Of a DNA stretch of 64,000 bases, positions 9,158 through 16,721 are shown in pieces; within the stretch, counting starts at the first letter, position 1, and each line of letters opens with the position of its first letter. A program made the translations under genes and the position numbers. The notes beneath the pieces are model-generated. The model was not told the DNA's origin, made no database searches, and saw only the letters and a program-made list of their open reading frames with translations. The stretch spans positions 1 through 64,000 of the forward strand of contig PGZM01000002.1 in NCBI GenBank assembly GCA_002841395.1. The letters run 5' to 3'. This stretch comes from Firmicutes bacterium HGW-Firmicutes-9 (GTDB taxonomy: Bacteria > Bacillota > Clostridia > Christensenellales > CAG-138).

Positions 9158-9486
9158 GCTACGGCAGAATGAACACGCTGATCTCGATTGCGCGGGAAGT
9201 AGTGACGAAAGACGCGGAGGGTTTCGCGACAAAGACCGATCAGGAGTTGGCATCAGTGTTCGCGTATAGGGAAGGACGGCACGGATCCCAGAAATGGGTC
9301 AACCGCGCCGCCTTTTCAGAGGCGACGGATTTGTTTCGGCTTCGAGTTATCCCGAGCCTGACCGTGACCACAGCTCATGTGATCCTTTGCGGTGATGATC
9401 GCTTTGAAATCACGTCCGTCGAGGATGTGAAGGGTAGAGGCATGTACATTGAAGTGCTGGCAAAGAAGGTGACGTCGGATGGCTAA
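9154..9486 (+). CDS. Phage head closure protein
   Basis: 110-residue beta-barrel head-tail adaptor of the SPP1 gp16/HK97 gp7 type: N-terminal MNTLISIAREVVTKDAEGF, central Trp/Arg stretch, and the typical ending RFEITSVEDVKGRGMYIEVLAKK. It seals the connector after DNA packaging. Overlaps the connector gene by four bases and the gp10-like gene by eight, so the block is translationally coupled. Confidence 0.88.
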   Translation: MSYGRMNTLISIAREVVTKDAEGFATKTDQELASVFAYREGRHGSQKWVNRAAFSEATDLFRLRVIPSLTVTTAHVILCGDDRFEITSVEDVKGRGMYIEVLAKKVTSDG

Positions 9487-9907
9487 GGTGAAAATCGAGA
9501 TGCCGGATGAATTCCTGAACCAAATCGCCGATATGGGCAACGCGCTCGACATGGCGATTCCCAAAGCGCTCGCGGCGGGCGGCAAGATCGTCATGGAGAA
9601 GATGAAATCGAATCTGCGCGCGGCGATCGGACGCGGCACGAAGACCAAATCACGCTCGACCGGTAAGCTTGCTGCTTCTCTCGGCGTGTCTCCCGCGAAG
9701 CTGGATCGCGATGGAAACCTCGACGTGAAAGTCGGCTTTTCGGAGGGGCGCGGCGACGTGAGCAACGCAATGCTTGCCAACCTCCTTGAGTACGGAAAAC
9801 ATGGTCAGGTCCCGAAGCCGTTTCTCAAGCAGACCAAGTCCTCGAGCCGGAAACCGTGTATTGACGCTATGCAGGCGGCGCTAAAGGAGGAACTGGATCT
9901 ACCGTGA
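9479..9907 (+). CDS. HK97 gp10-like tail-completion protein
   Basis: 142 residues with the family layout: helix LNQIADMGNALDMAIPKALAAGGKIV, a basic RGTKTKSRSTGKLAASL stretch, then the typical LLEYGKHGQVPKPFLKQT motif (EYG...P-PF). Members act at the head-tail joint or in tail completion in siphoviruses. Overlaps both neighbours (eight bases upstream, GTGA downstream). Confidence 0.88.
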   Translation: MAKVKIEMPDEFLNQIADMGNALDMAIPKALAAGGKIVMEKMKSNLRAAIGRGTKTKSRSTGKLAASLGVSPAKLDRDGNLDVKVGFSEGRGDVSNAMLANLLEYGKHGQVPKPFLKQTKSSSRKPCIDAMQAALKEELDLP

Positions 9908-10245
9908 GTATGCTTGATGAATTAAATACGATCGTCGAGAGCGTTGGACTCCCTGTGGAGACCGGCGTTTTCTCTGCTGCCGCGCCGGACGAGTACGTCG
10001 TGATTACGCCGATCTCGGAGCACTTTGAGTTGTTCTCGGATAACGCGCCGGGTATGAACATTGAAGAAGCGCGGTTATCGCTCTTTTCGAAGGGCAATTA
10101 TGGCGCGAAGAAACGGCAGCTCGTTCGGCTGTTGTTGTCGGCAGGATTTCTGGTATCGGAACGACGGTATATCGGACTGGAAGAGGCCACGGGCTATCAC
10201 CACTTTGCCATCGACGTGGCGAAGGAGTATTTGGAGGAAGAATAG
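9904..10245 (+). CDS. Tail terminator / minor tail protein
   Basis: 113 residues in the position of the tail-terminator gene, between gp10-like and the major tail protein. The protein begins with a helix (MLDELNTIVESVGLPVETG) and continues as alternating strands and helices (EYVVITPISEHFELF, ARLSLFSKGNY), fitting the small alpha/beta terminator fold. The start is GTG at 9904, overlapping the upstream stop, or ATG at 9910; AAAGGAGG lies within the end of the upstream gene. Assignment rests mainly on gene order. Confidence 0.75.
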   Translation: MSMLDELNTIVESVGLPVETGVFSAAAPDEYVVITPISEHFELFSDNAPGMNIEEARLSLFSKGNYGAKKRQLVRLLLSAGFLVSERRYIGLEEATGYHHFAIDVAKEYLEEE

Positions 10246-10836
10246 ATGGCAACCATCGGACTGGATAAACTGTATTACGCGAAGATCACCGAAGGCGCGA
10301 ACGGCGATGAGACCTACGCCGCGCCCGTTTCGCTCGCCAAGGCAATGTCCGCGGAACTGAAGATCGATATCAACGAAGCGACGCTCTACGCCGACGATGG
10401 CGCGGCCGAGGTGGTCAAAGAGTTCAAGAGTGGCACGCTCACGCTGAGCATCGATAACATCGGCGCGCCGGTCGCGAGCGATCTCACCGATTCGCAGATC
10501 GACGATAACAAGGTGCTGGTTTCCCAAAGTGAAAACGGCGGTCAGCCTGTCGCGATCGGATTCCGCGCGAAGAAGAGCAACGGCAAATACCGCTACTTCT
10601 GGCTCTATCGCGTCGTGTTCGGCATTCCCGCGACGAACCTGCAGACGAAGGGCGACAACATCACGTTCTCGACTCCGTCGATCGAGGGAACGATCATTCG
10701 GCGCAATAAGCTGGATGGTCAGGGCAAGCATCCGTGGAAAGCGGAGGTCAACGAGGACGATACGAGCGTACCGGCGGCAACGATCTCGGGCTGGTACACG
10801 CAGGTCTACGAGCCGACATTTGCGGCGGAGGGTTAA
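10246..10836 (+). CDS. Major tail tube protein
   Basis: 196 residues, beta-rich, of the phi13-type major tail protein family: MATIGLDKLYYAKITEG start, ELKIDINEATLYADD, FKSGTLTLSIDN, then VAIGFRAKKSNGKYRYFWLYRVVF and a GDNITFSTPSIEGTI ending. It polymerises into the non-contractile tail tube. GGAGG in the end of the preceding gene serves as its ribosome site. Confidence 0.9.
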   Translation: MATIGLDKLYYAKITEGANGDETYAAPVSLAKAMSAELKIDINEATLYADDGAAEVVKEFKSGTLTLSIDNIGAPVASDLTDSQIDDNKVLVSQSENGGQPVAIGFRAKKSNGKYRYFWLYRVVFGIPATNLQTKGDNITFSTPSIEGTIIRRNKLDGQGKHPWKAEVNEDDTSVPAATISGWYTQVYEPTFAAEG

Positions 10837-10839
10837 CAC

Positions 10840-11253
10840 ATGGAAAACGACAGAGGCGCGATGATTCAAATCGGTAATCGCGAGTATGAGATGCTTCTGA
10901 CCACGCGTGCGACCAAAGAGATCGCGAAGCGTTATGGCGGTCTGGAGCACCTCGGCGACAAGCTCATGAAAGCGGAGAACTTCGAGCTGGCGCTGGACGA
11001 GGTGGTGTGGCTGATTACGCTGCTCGCCAATCAGAGCACACTGGTGCACAACCTTCTCGAGCCGGATACAAAGCGTGAACTGCTTATTGAGGAAGCGGTC
11101 GAACTGCTCACCACGCCGCTGGATCTCTCCGGCTACAAGTCCGCGATCATGGAAGCGATGGTTAAAGGGACGAAGCGCTATGTCGAAAGCGAGGAAGAAC
11201 CCTCAAAAAACGTGTTGGTCGGGCAAGCGACGAAGAGCTGTTTGCCCGACTGA
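10840..11253 (+). CDS. Tail assembly chaperone, short form (gpG-like)
   Basis: 137 residues beginning with a typical MIQIGNREYEMLLTTRATKEIAKRYGGLE domain of Firmicute tail chaperones, followed by helices covering the rest. It binds tape measure protein and helps tube assembly. Its gene sits just after the major tail protein, as in lambda-like and SPP1-like phages. It ends in a sequence built for -1 frameshifting, giving the longer product listed separately. An ATG seven codons further in (10861) is a possible alternative start. Confidence 0.85.
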   Translation: MENDRGAMIQIGNREYEMLLTTRATKEIAKRYGGLEHLGDKLMKAENFELALDEVVWLITLLANQSTLVHNLLEPDTKRELLIEEAVELLTTPLDLSGYKSAIMEAMVKGTKRYVESEEEPSKNVLVGQATKSCLPD

Positions 11254-11414
11254 TCTTCTATGGTGTGACCCTACTAGGGCGGCCAGAGCGCGAGGTTTGG
11301 CTCATGCCGCTTGGCGCTCTGCTTGACCAATGGGATGTATATCGGCAGCTGCATGGGTTAGCCAATCTGAAACATGAGTCTTTCATTGAATGTCTAGTAC
11401 CACAGGGTGTATGA
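11205..11414 (+). CDS. Frameshift extension of the tail assembly chaperone (gpGT-like)
   Basis: A slippery heptamer A AAA AAC (11205-11211) lies in the correct phase of the chaperone frame (codons AAA at 11206, AAC at 11209). Six bases later GTCGGGCAA (11218-11226) pairs perfectly with TTGCCCGAC (11242-11250), just before the zero-frame TGA at 11251. After a -1 slip, translation continues through DEELFARLIFYGVTL and PLGALLDQW to TGA at 11412-11414, adding about 68 residues. There is no independent start or ribosome site. This is the conserved gpG/gpGT logic of tail chaperones; the long form links tape measure to tube subunits. Confidence 0.85.
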   Translation, partial: KKRVGRASDEELFARLIFYGVTLLGRPEREVWLMPLGALLDQWDVYRQLHGLANLKHESFIECLVPQGV

Positions 11415-11459
11415 GTATGGTATCATGGCATATAAGGACTCATATGAAAGGGCGACGCT

Positions 11460-11993
11460 ATGTGGCTCAAACTAGATATTGATGGAATTGAACTCAATCT
11501 TCGCATTTCCGGGTATAAACCTATTGCCGATTGGAAGAGTGAATATTCGTGGTGTCAAGTCGACTTACAATTAAAGAGTTCTTGGTTAGACTACAAGATT
11601 AACGGCGAGTTATTGGATATGGGCGAAGTCGTTTTGCTGCAGAATCGGATGTCGGATTTGCTTTCTGACAAAACCACCGATATTACTGCATTCGAAGGTT
11701 TGGAACCAGATATACAGTTTCAGTTCTTTCCTAGACGGGATATCCGAAATGATCCAAAGGTTTTATACGTCGCGCCCGGGCATCAATTCTTCGATATCAG
11801 TGCGGATATGATCATCACCTTTTGGAATGAGGGTTTAACGAATAATCGATTAATCCTTAATCTTGGTTGCGATGAAATTGAGTATTTTCGGGATTATCTG
11901 CTTTATGTTGAGAAGACAACCGATTTTGACAAGGCTAAGCTAGATAAGTTGATCGCGAAGGGTGTGTTCTTTAAAGAAACTAGACAAGCATAA
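11460..11993 (+). CDS. Possible WapI-family immunity protein (cargo gene)
   Basis: 177 residues. The layout (short strands at the start, a WCQVDLQLKSSWLDYK segment, LEPDIQFQFFPR in the middle, a C-terminal FRDYLLYVEKT helix) resembles WapI-type immunity proteins that neutralise WapA toxins; this is recognition by pattern and only moderately sure. The gene is AT-richer than the late genes, sits outside the coupled tail block, has its own AAAGGG ribosome site and its own strong terminator, and interrupts the chaperone-tape measure pair. All of this marks it as a moron expressed from the prophage. No toxin gene is adjacent. Confidence 0.55.
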   Translation: MWLKLDIDGIELNLRISGYKPIADWKSEYSWCQVDLQLKSSWLDYKINGELLDMGEVVLLQNRMSDLLSDKTTDITAFEGLEPDIQFQFFPRRDIRNDPKVLYVAPGHQFFDISADMIITFWNEGLTNNRLILNLGCDEIEYFRDYLLYVEKTTDFDKAKLDKLIAKGVFFKETRQA

Positions 11994-12042
11994 TCGAAGA
12001 ATGCCCATCCTACTGGATATGAAATAATGCAATATTTACCAT

Positions 12043-12067
12043 AAACGACCTACGGGTCGTTTTTTTA
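12043..12067 (+). terminator. Rho-independent terminator
   Basis: AAACGACC (12043-12050) pairs with GGTCGTTT (12055-12062), loop TACG, running into a T tract to 12066. It closes the cargo gene before the tape measure gene. Confidence 0.85.
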
Positions 12068-12096
12068 TGCCCATTTTCCGCTAGGGAGGTGATGAA

Positions 12097-14436
12097 ATGT
12101 CGTCCGACTTCGGACTCAAGATCGGGATTGAGGGCGAAAAAGAGTTCAAGAAAGCGCTCTCCGAGATCAACCAGTCGTTCAAGGTTCTTGGGAGCGAGAT
12201 GAACCTCGTCACCTCCCAGTTCGACAAACAGGACAAATCGGTCGGCGCACTGACCGCCCGAAATCAAGTCCTGCGAAAAGAGATCGACGCTCAAAAAGAT
12301 AAGGTCGAAACCCTGGAAGCCGCGTTGCAGAACGCGGCTTCTTCTTTTGGGGAGAACGATAAGCGCACTCAGGCATGGCAGGTTCAGCTCAACAATGCCA
12401 AAGCCGCCCTCAACGGTATGGAACGCGAGCTTGGCACGAACGAAACCGCGTTGGAGAGTACGGCGAGTGATCTGGATTCTGCTGGCAAGCAGGCGGACGA
12501 GTTCGGCGACGAGATCAAGCAGTCCGCCGATCAAGCTGACGACGCGGGCGGGCGATTCGACAAGCTCGGTTCGGTCGTCAAAGGGATTGGAGTAGCGCTT
12601 GGTGCGGCCATGGTGGCGATCGGCACGGCGGCGGTGGCGGCTGGTAAAGCGCTGGTCGACATGACCGTCAATACTGCGGCATATGCCGACGAAATGTTGA
12701 CTCAGAGTTCCATCACTGGCATGAGCGTGGAGAGCTTGCAGGCATACTCTTACGCCGCCGACCTTGTGGATGTGTCACTGGAGACCATGACCGGTTCCAT
12801 GGCGAAGAACATCAAGTCCATGTCCAACGCTGCCGGTGGCAGTGAACAGTTCGCCAAAGCATACGATCGCCTCGGCGTATCGGTGACCAATGCGGACGGG
12901 ACGCTTCGAAACAGCGAAGATGTTTACTGGGACGCCATCGACGCGCTCGGACAGGTATCGAATGAAACGGAACGCGACGCACTGGCCATGCAGCTCTTTG
13001 GCAAGAGCGCGCAGGACCTAAACCCACTGATCGCGCAGGGTAGCGAGGGCATCGCTGCGCTGACGGATGAAGCGAAGCGCATGGGCGCGGTACTGAGTGA
13101 GGAAACGATCGAGAAATTCGGCGCGTTTGACGATTCCGTGCAGCGGCTCAAGCAGGGCGCGGCAGCGGCGCAGCGGGTCATGGGCACGGTACTGCTTCCG
13201 CAGTTGCAGACTCTTGCGGACGACGGCGTTTCTCTGCTTGGCGACTTCACCTCTGGCCTTGCGGAAGCAGGCGGCGACTTCAACAAGATCACCGTAGTGC
13301 TCGGCAAGACGGTCGGTGGAATCGCAAACATTATTCTCGCCAGCCTGCCGCAATTTGTGCAGGTTGGTATGAGCATTGTGAGTGCGATCGGCGGCGCGCT
13401 GGCGGCAAACCTGCCCGTGCTGATTTCTGCTGCGTCGGGCATTGTCATGACGCTTTTGCAGGGGGTGATCACGGCACTTCCGCAGTTTACGGACGGCGCG
13501 GTACAACTGATTACCACACTCGCGCAGGGGATCGTCGACATGCTGCCTGCGTTGGTGGAGGCCGCGATTCAGATGATTGCGTCGCTCGTGCAGGGCATTG
13601 GAGAAGCGTTGCCGACACTGATTCCGGCGATTATAGAGGCGGTACTGCTGATCTGCGAAACCCTGTTTGACAACATGGACAAGATACTGGATGCGGCGTT
13701 TTCGATCGTGAAGGGTCTTGCGGAGGGGATCATCCGCGCGCTACCGAAGTTGATCGAAGCGCTTCCGAAGCTCATCACGGGGATCATCAACTTCTTCATG
13801 AACAATCTCCCGACCCTTATGGCTATGGGTATCGAATTTACGGTTCAGCTTGCGATCGGCCTGATCAAAGCGCTCCCGCAGCTGATTGCCGCCTTACCGC
13901 AGATTGTCTCCGCAATTTTGAACGGTTTCGGATCATCGGTATCTTCCGTGGTGGAAATCGGTAAGAACATCGTCAACGGGCTGTGGGAAGGCATCAAGAG
14001 CATGACCTCTTGGCTCGCAAGCAAGGTGCGGGATTTCTTCTCCAACATCGTGAAAAGCGCGAAGAAAGCGCTTGGCATTGCGTCGCCTTCCAAAGTGTTT
14101 GCCGGAATCGGCGAGAACATGGGTGAGGGCGTCGGTGTCGGGTTTACCGACGCCATGGAGGACGTAAACAAACAGATCCAGAGCGCGATTCCGACCAGCG
14201 TGGATGTGGGCGCGATCGATGTTCTGACGAATCTACCGAATAGCATTGGCATCGGCGGCACGAGCGATCTGCTATCGCAGAAGCTGGATGTGCTGATCGG
14301 TGAAGTGCGGCGGTATCTGCCGCAACTCGCAGGGATGCAGCTTGTCGCGGACACTGGTGCGACAATTGGCTGGCTTGCACCGGCCATGGATGACGCGCTG
14401 GGCGCGATTCGCAGACGAAAGGAGCGGCTGACGTGA
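12097..14436 (+). CDS. Tail tape measure protein
   Basis: 779 residues. The N-terminal 160 residues are a coiled coil (KKALSEINQSFKVLGSEMN, RKEIDAQKDKVETLEAAL); a Gly/Ala hydrophobic segment follows at about 165-190. The central part contains repeated hydrophobic modules of the form LPQF-GV-LI-TLAQGI and ALPKLIEALPKLITGI, typical of siphovirus tape measures, and the C-terminus has the SIVKSAKKALGIASPSKVFAGIGENM-type signature (IASPSKVF). It sets tail length and is ejected with DNA. Strong GGGAGGTGAT ribosome site. It overlaps the distal tail gene by four bases (GTGA). Confidence 0.93.
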   Translation: MSSDFGLKIGIEGEKEFKKALSEINQSFKVLGSEMNLVTSQFDKQDKSVGALTARNQVLRKEIDAQKDKVETLEAALQNAASSFGENDKRTQAWQVQLNNAKAALNGMERELGTNETALESTASDLDSAGKQADEFGDEIKQSADQADDAGGRFDKLGSVVKGIGVALGAAMVAIGTAAVAAGKALVDMTVNTAAYADEMLTQSSITGMSVESLQAYSYAADLVDVSLETMTGSMAKNIKSMSNAAGGSEQFAKAYDRLGVSVTNADGTLRNSEDVYWDAIDALGQVSNETERDALAMQLFGKSAQDLNPLIAQGSEGIAALTDEAKRMGAVLSEETIEKFGAFDDSVQRLKQGAAAAQRVMGTVLLPQLQTLADDGVSLLGDFTSGLAEAGGDFNKITVVLGKTVGGIANIILASLPQFVQVGMSIVSAIGGALAANLPVLISAASGIVMTLLQGVITALPQFTDGAVQLITTLAQGIVDMLPALVEAAIQMIASLVQGIGEALPTLIPAIIEAVLLICETLFDNMDKILDAAFSIVKGLAEGIIRALPKLIEALPKLITGIINFFMNNLPTLMAMGIEFTVQLAIGLIKALPQLIAALPQIVSAILNGFGSSVSSVVEIGKNIVNGLWEGIKSMTSWLASKVRDFFSNIVKSAKKALGIASPSKVFAGIGENMGEGVGVGFTDAMEDVNKQIQSAIPTSVDVGAIDVLTNLPNSIGIGGTSDLLSQKLDVLIGEVRRYLPQLAGMQLVADTGATIGWLAPAMDDALGAIRRRKERLT

Positions 14437-15074
14437 GCGATATCCGATTCGGAACCAAATGGGCACACGCCGACTACGGCCTAATCGTCGCCCCGTATGT
14501 CATCCCTATGCCGGAGCCGCAGACGAGCTTCGTGGAGATCCCCGGACGTGACGGCGCGCTCGATCTGTCGGAAGCGTTTGGTACGGTACGATATGCCGAT
14601 CGGGTCTTCGAGTTGACGCTGTATGCCCGCGCGCCGTTCGACTCGCTGATCTCCGCGTTTGCGGCGGATGTGCACGGGCGGCGCTTGAACGTGATCTTCG
14701 ACCGCGACCCGACTTTCTATTACGATGCGCGAATCATGATCGAAGATGTGGAAAGGCACTGGGGTTACTGCGAACTGTCGCTGGAATGCCGAGCGAAGCC
14801 GTATAAGCTGGAACACTTCGAAACTACGATTACGGTTCTTCCAGCGGGCAACGCAACAGTGACGCTTGCGAATACGCGTATGCCTTGCGTCCCGACGATC
14901 ACCGTTTCCGCTGAAATGACGCTCATGTTCACGCTTTCGGGAACGAATTACACTGTCAACCTTTCGGCGGGCACGCACGTGATTCCATCTCTGGTGCTCA
15001 CGGAGGGCGACACGGAGATTGTGATAACAGGGACGGGGCGAATCACGTTCACCTACCGGAAAGGAGCGCTCTGA
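14433..15074 (+). CDS. Distal tail protein (Dit)
   Basis: 213 residues, start GTG overlapping the tape measure stop. The family hallmark VEIPGRDGALDLSEAFG is at residues ~29-45, followed by the tube-like beta-barrel ending in WGYCELSLECRAKPYK, and a C-terminal galectin-like beta domain. Dit forms the hub at the tail tip. Its stop overlaps the start of the Tal-like gene. Confidence 0.9.
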   Translation: MSDIRFGTKWAHADYGLIVAPYVIPMPEPQTSFVEIPGRDGALDLSEAFGTVRYADRVFELTLYARAPFDSLISAFAADVHGRRLNVIFDRDPTFYYDARIMIEDVERHWGYCELSLECRAKPYKLEHFETTITVLPAGNATVTLANTRMPCVPTITVSAEMTLMFTLSGTNYTVNLSAGTHVIPSLVLTEGDTEIVITGTGRITFTYRKGAL

Positions 15075-16717
15075 TGTACCGAATACTCTGTGATTCTTAC
15101 GTGCTCTACGATCCTCGTTTGCCGGATTTATTCGTGTTCGAGCCGGATTTGACGCAGAAAAAGAACGAGCCGGGTGAACTGACGTTCACGATACCGAAGG
15201 AGCATCCGCACTATGGGGTATTGGAAAAGCTCAAGAGTCGCATCAAGGTCTATCGAGACGATGTCCTGATCTGGGTTGGTCGAGCGATCGAGGACGAGCG
15301 GGATCTCTTCGAAAACCGCAAGGTCGTTGCGGAAGGTGTGCTGGCGTTTTTACTGGACAGCATCCTTCGTCCGTTTACTATGGATGGTACTGCGACGGAG
15401 ACCTGGGAGTATCTTCTGACCCAGCACAATGCGCAGGTGAATGAAAGCCAGAGACTGACTCTCGGGAACTGCGACTTATCTGGTTCGGTTGGGGTAACGA
15501 CAAAGGATTATCTGTCGTCTTGGCAAACTCTGAAGAGCTGCCTGCTTGACACACTCGGTGGCTACCTGATCGTGCGATTCGACGAAAACGAGAATCCGGT
15601 TCAGGACTATCTCACCGACGTACCGGACACATCGACCCAGCGGATTGAATTTGGTGAAAACCTGATCGACCTTGCGTTGACTAAGAACGCTTCTGAAACC
15701 TATACCGCTTGCATCCCGCTCGGTGCAGCGCTGCGGGATATAGATCCGGAATCGGAGAGTGAAGCGCGGCTTACGATCGCGAGCGTGAACGAGGGACAGG
15801 ATTACCTGATCGATACGGCGCTTGCGGCCGAGTATGGGGTGATCTTTGCACCGTCAGGCTTGACCACATGGGATGACATCACCGACGCGACAATCCTCAT
15901 GAACAAAGGTCGCGATTGGCTGAGCGGAACTGGCGCGCGATTTAAGCAGACGATCAAGCTCTCGGCGGTCGATTTGCATAACGTCGACGCGAATGTTGAG
16001 TCGTTTCACTTCTTGGATAAGGTGGTCGTCTCCTGCGGCACGCTCTGCCCGGAAGAGACGTATATTCTGTCCGAACTGACAATTCCGCTGAATAACCCGG
16101 CCAGCACCGGCATCGCACTCGGGGATTCGCGCCCGTCTCTGATCGGCGAGGAGATAAGGCAAAACACATCAGTCAAGAACCGTATCGAGACGATAGAGGC
16201 GGATTATACGACGCACGGCGAAATCAAAGAAATCGTGCAAGAGCAGCTCAATCAGAACACCTCGATCCTGCAATCCGCGCAGCAGATCATCATGACCGCA
16301 CTGGAGGACTATGTGCGAACGCAGAATTTCGTTGCGCTGCAGAACACAATACAAACTTCGTTCTCCATCATGGCGGGTACGATCGAGGCGAACTTCACGG
16401 AAACGGCAAGCCGGATCTCGACCCTGAACGGCGAAACTTCGCAGCAATTCGAGTCAGTGCGCAGTTTTATCCGTTTGATCTCATCCGGCATAGTGATTGG
16501 AAAGAGCACGTCCGCAATCAAGCTCAAGTTGGAGAATGACGTTCTTTACTTCTTCTCTGGCAGCGAGGACAGCGTGACTACCGACAGTGCGATCGCTTAC
16601 TTTTCTTCCGGCAAGCTGTATGTCAACGACGTGCAGGTACTCTCATCGCTGCGGATTGGGAGTTTCGCTTGGGTGCCCGAGAGCGGAAATCTGAACTTCA
16701 AAAAGATCGCGGGGTAA
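15074..16717 (+). CDS. Tail-associated protein (Tal / ReqiPepy6 Gp37-like)
   Basis: 547 residues directly after Dit, the position of the tail-tip hub (Tal). The N-terminal ~370 residues match the prophage tail hub layout (YVLYDPRLPDLFVFEPD, FTIPKEHPHYGVLEKLKSRIKVY, VAEGVLAFLLDSI), and the C-terminal part is helical then beta-rich, likely the fiber-attachment region. No lysozyme or peptidase motif is evident. One-base overlap with the preceding stop (TGATG). Confidence 0.85.
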   Translation: MYRILCDSYVLYDPRLPDLFVFEPDLTQKKNEPGELTFTIPKEHPHYGVLEKLKSRIKVYRDDVLIWVGRAIEDERDLFENRKVVAEGVLAFLLDSILRPFTMDGTATETWEYLLTQHNAQVNESQRLTLGNCDLSGSVGVTTKDYLSSWQTLKSCLLDTLGGYLIVRFDENENPVQDYLTDVPDTSTQRIEFGENLIDLALTKNASETYTACIPLGAALRDIDPESESEARLTIASVNEGQDYLIDTALAAEYGVIFAPSGLTTWDDITDATILMNKGRDWLSGTGARFKQTIKLSAVDLHNVDANVESFHFLDKVVVSCGTLCPEETYILSELTIPLNNPASTGIALGDSRPSLIGEEIRQNTSVKNRIETIEADYTTHGEIKEIVQEQLNQNTSILQSAQQIIMTALEDYVRTQNFVALQNTIQTSFSIMAGTIEANFTETASRISTLNGETSQQFESVRSFIRLISSGIVIGKSTSAIKLKLENDVLYFFSGSEDSVTTDSAIAYFSSGKLYVNDVQVLSSLRIGSFAWVPESGNLNFKKIAG

Positions 16718-16721
16718 GGAT

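Noticed and set aside
10075..11049. 324-codon minus-strand frame over the tail genes
   Set aside because: Mirror frame of the major tail and chaperone genes; Arg/Leu/Val-rich without motifs.
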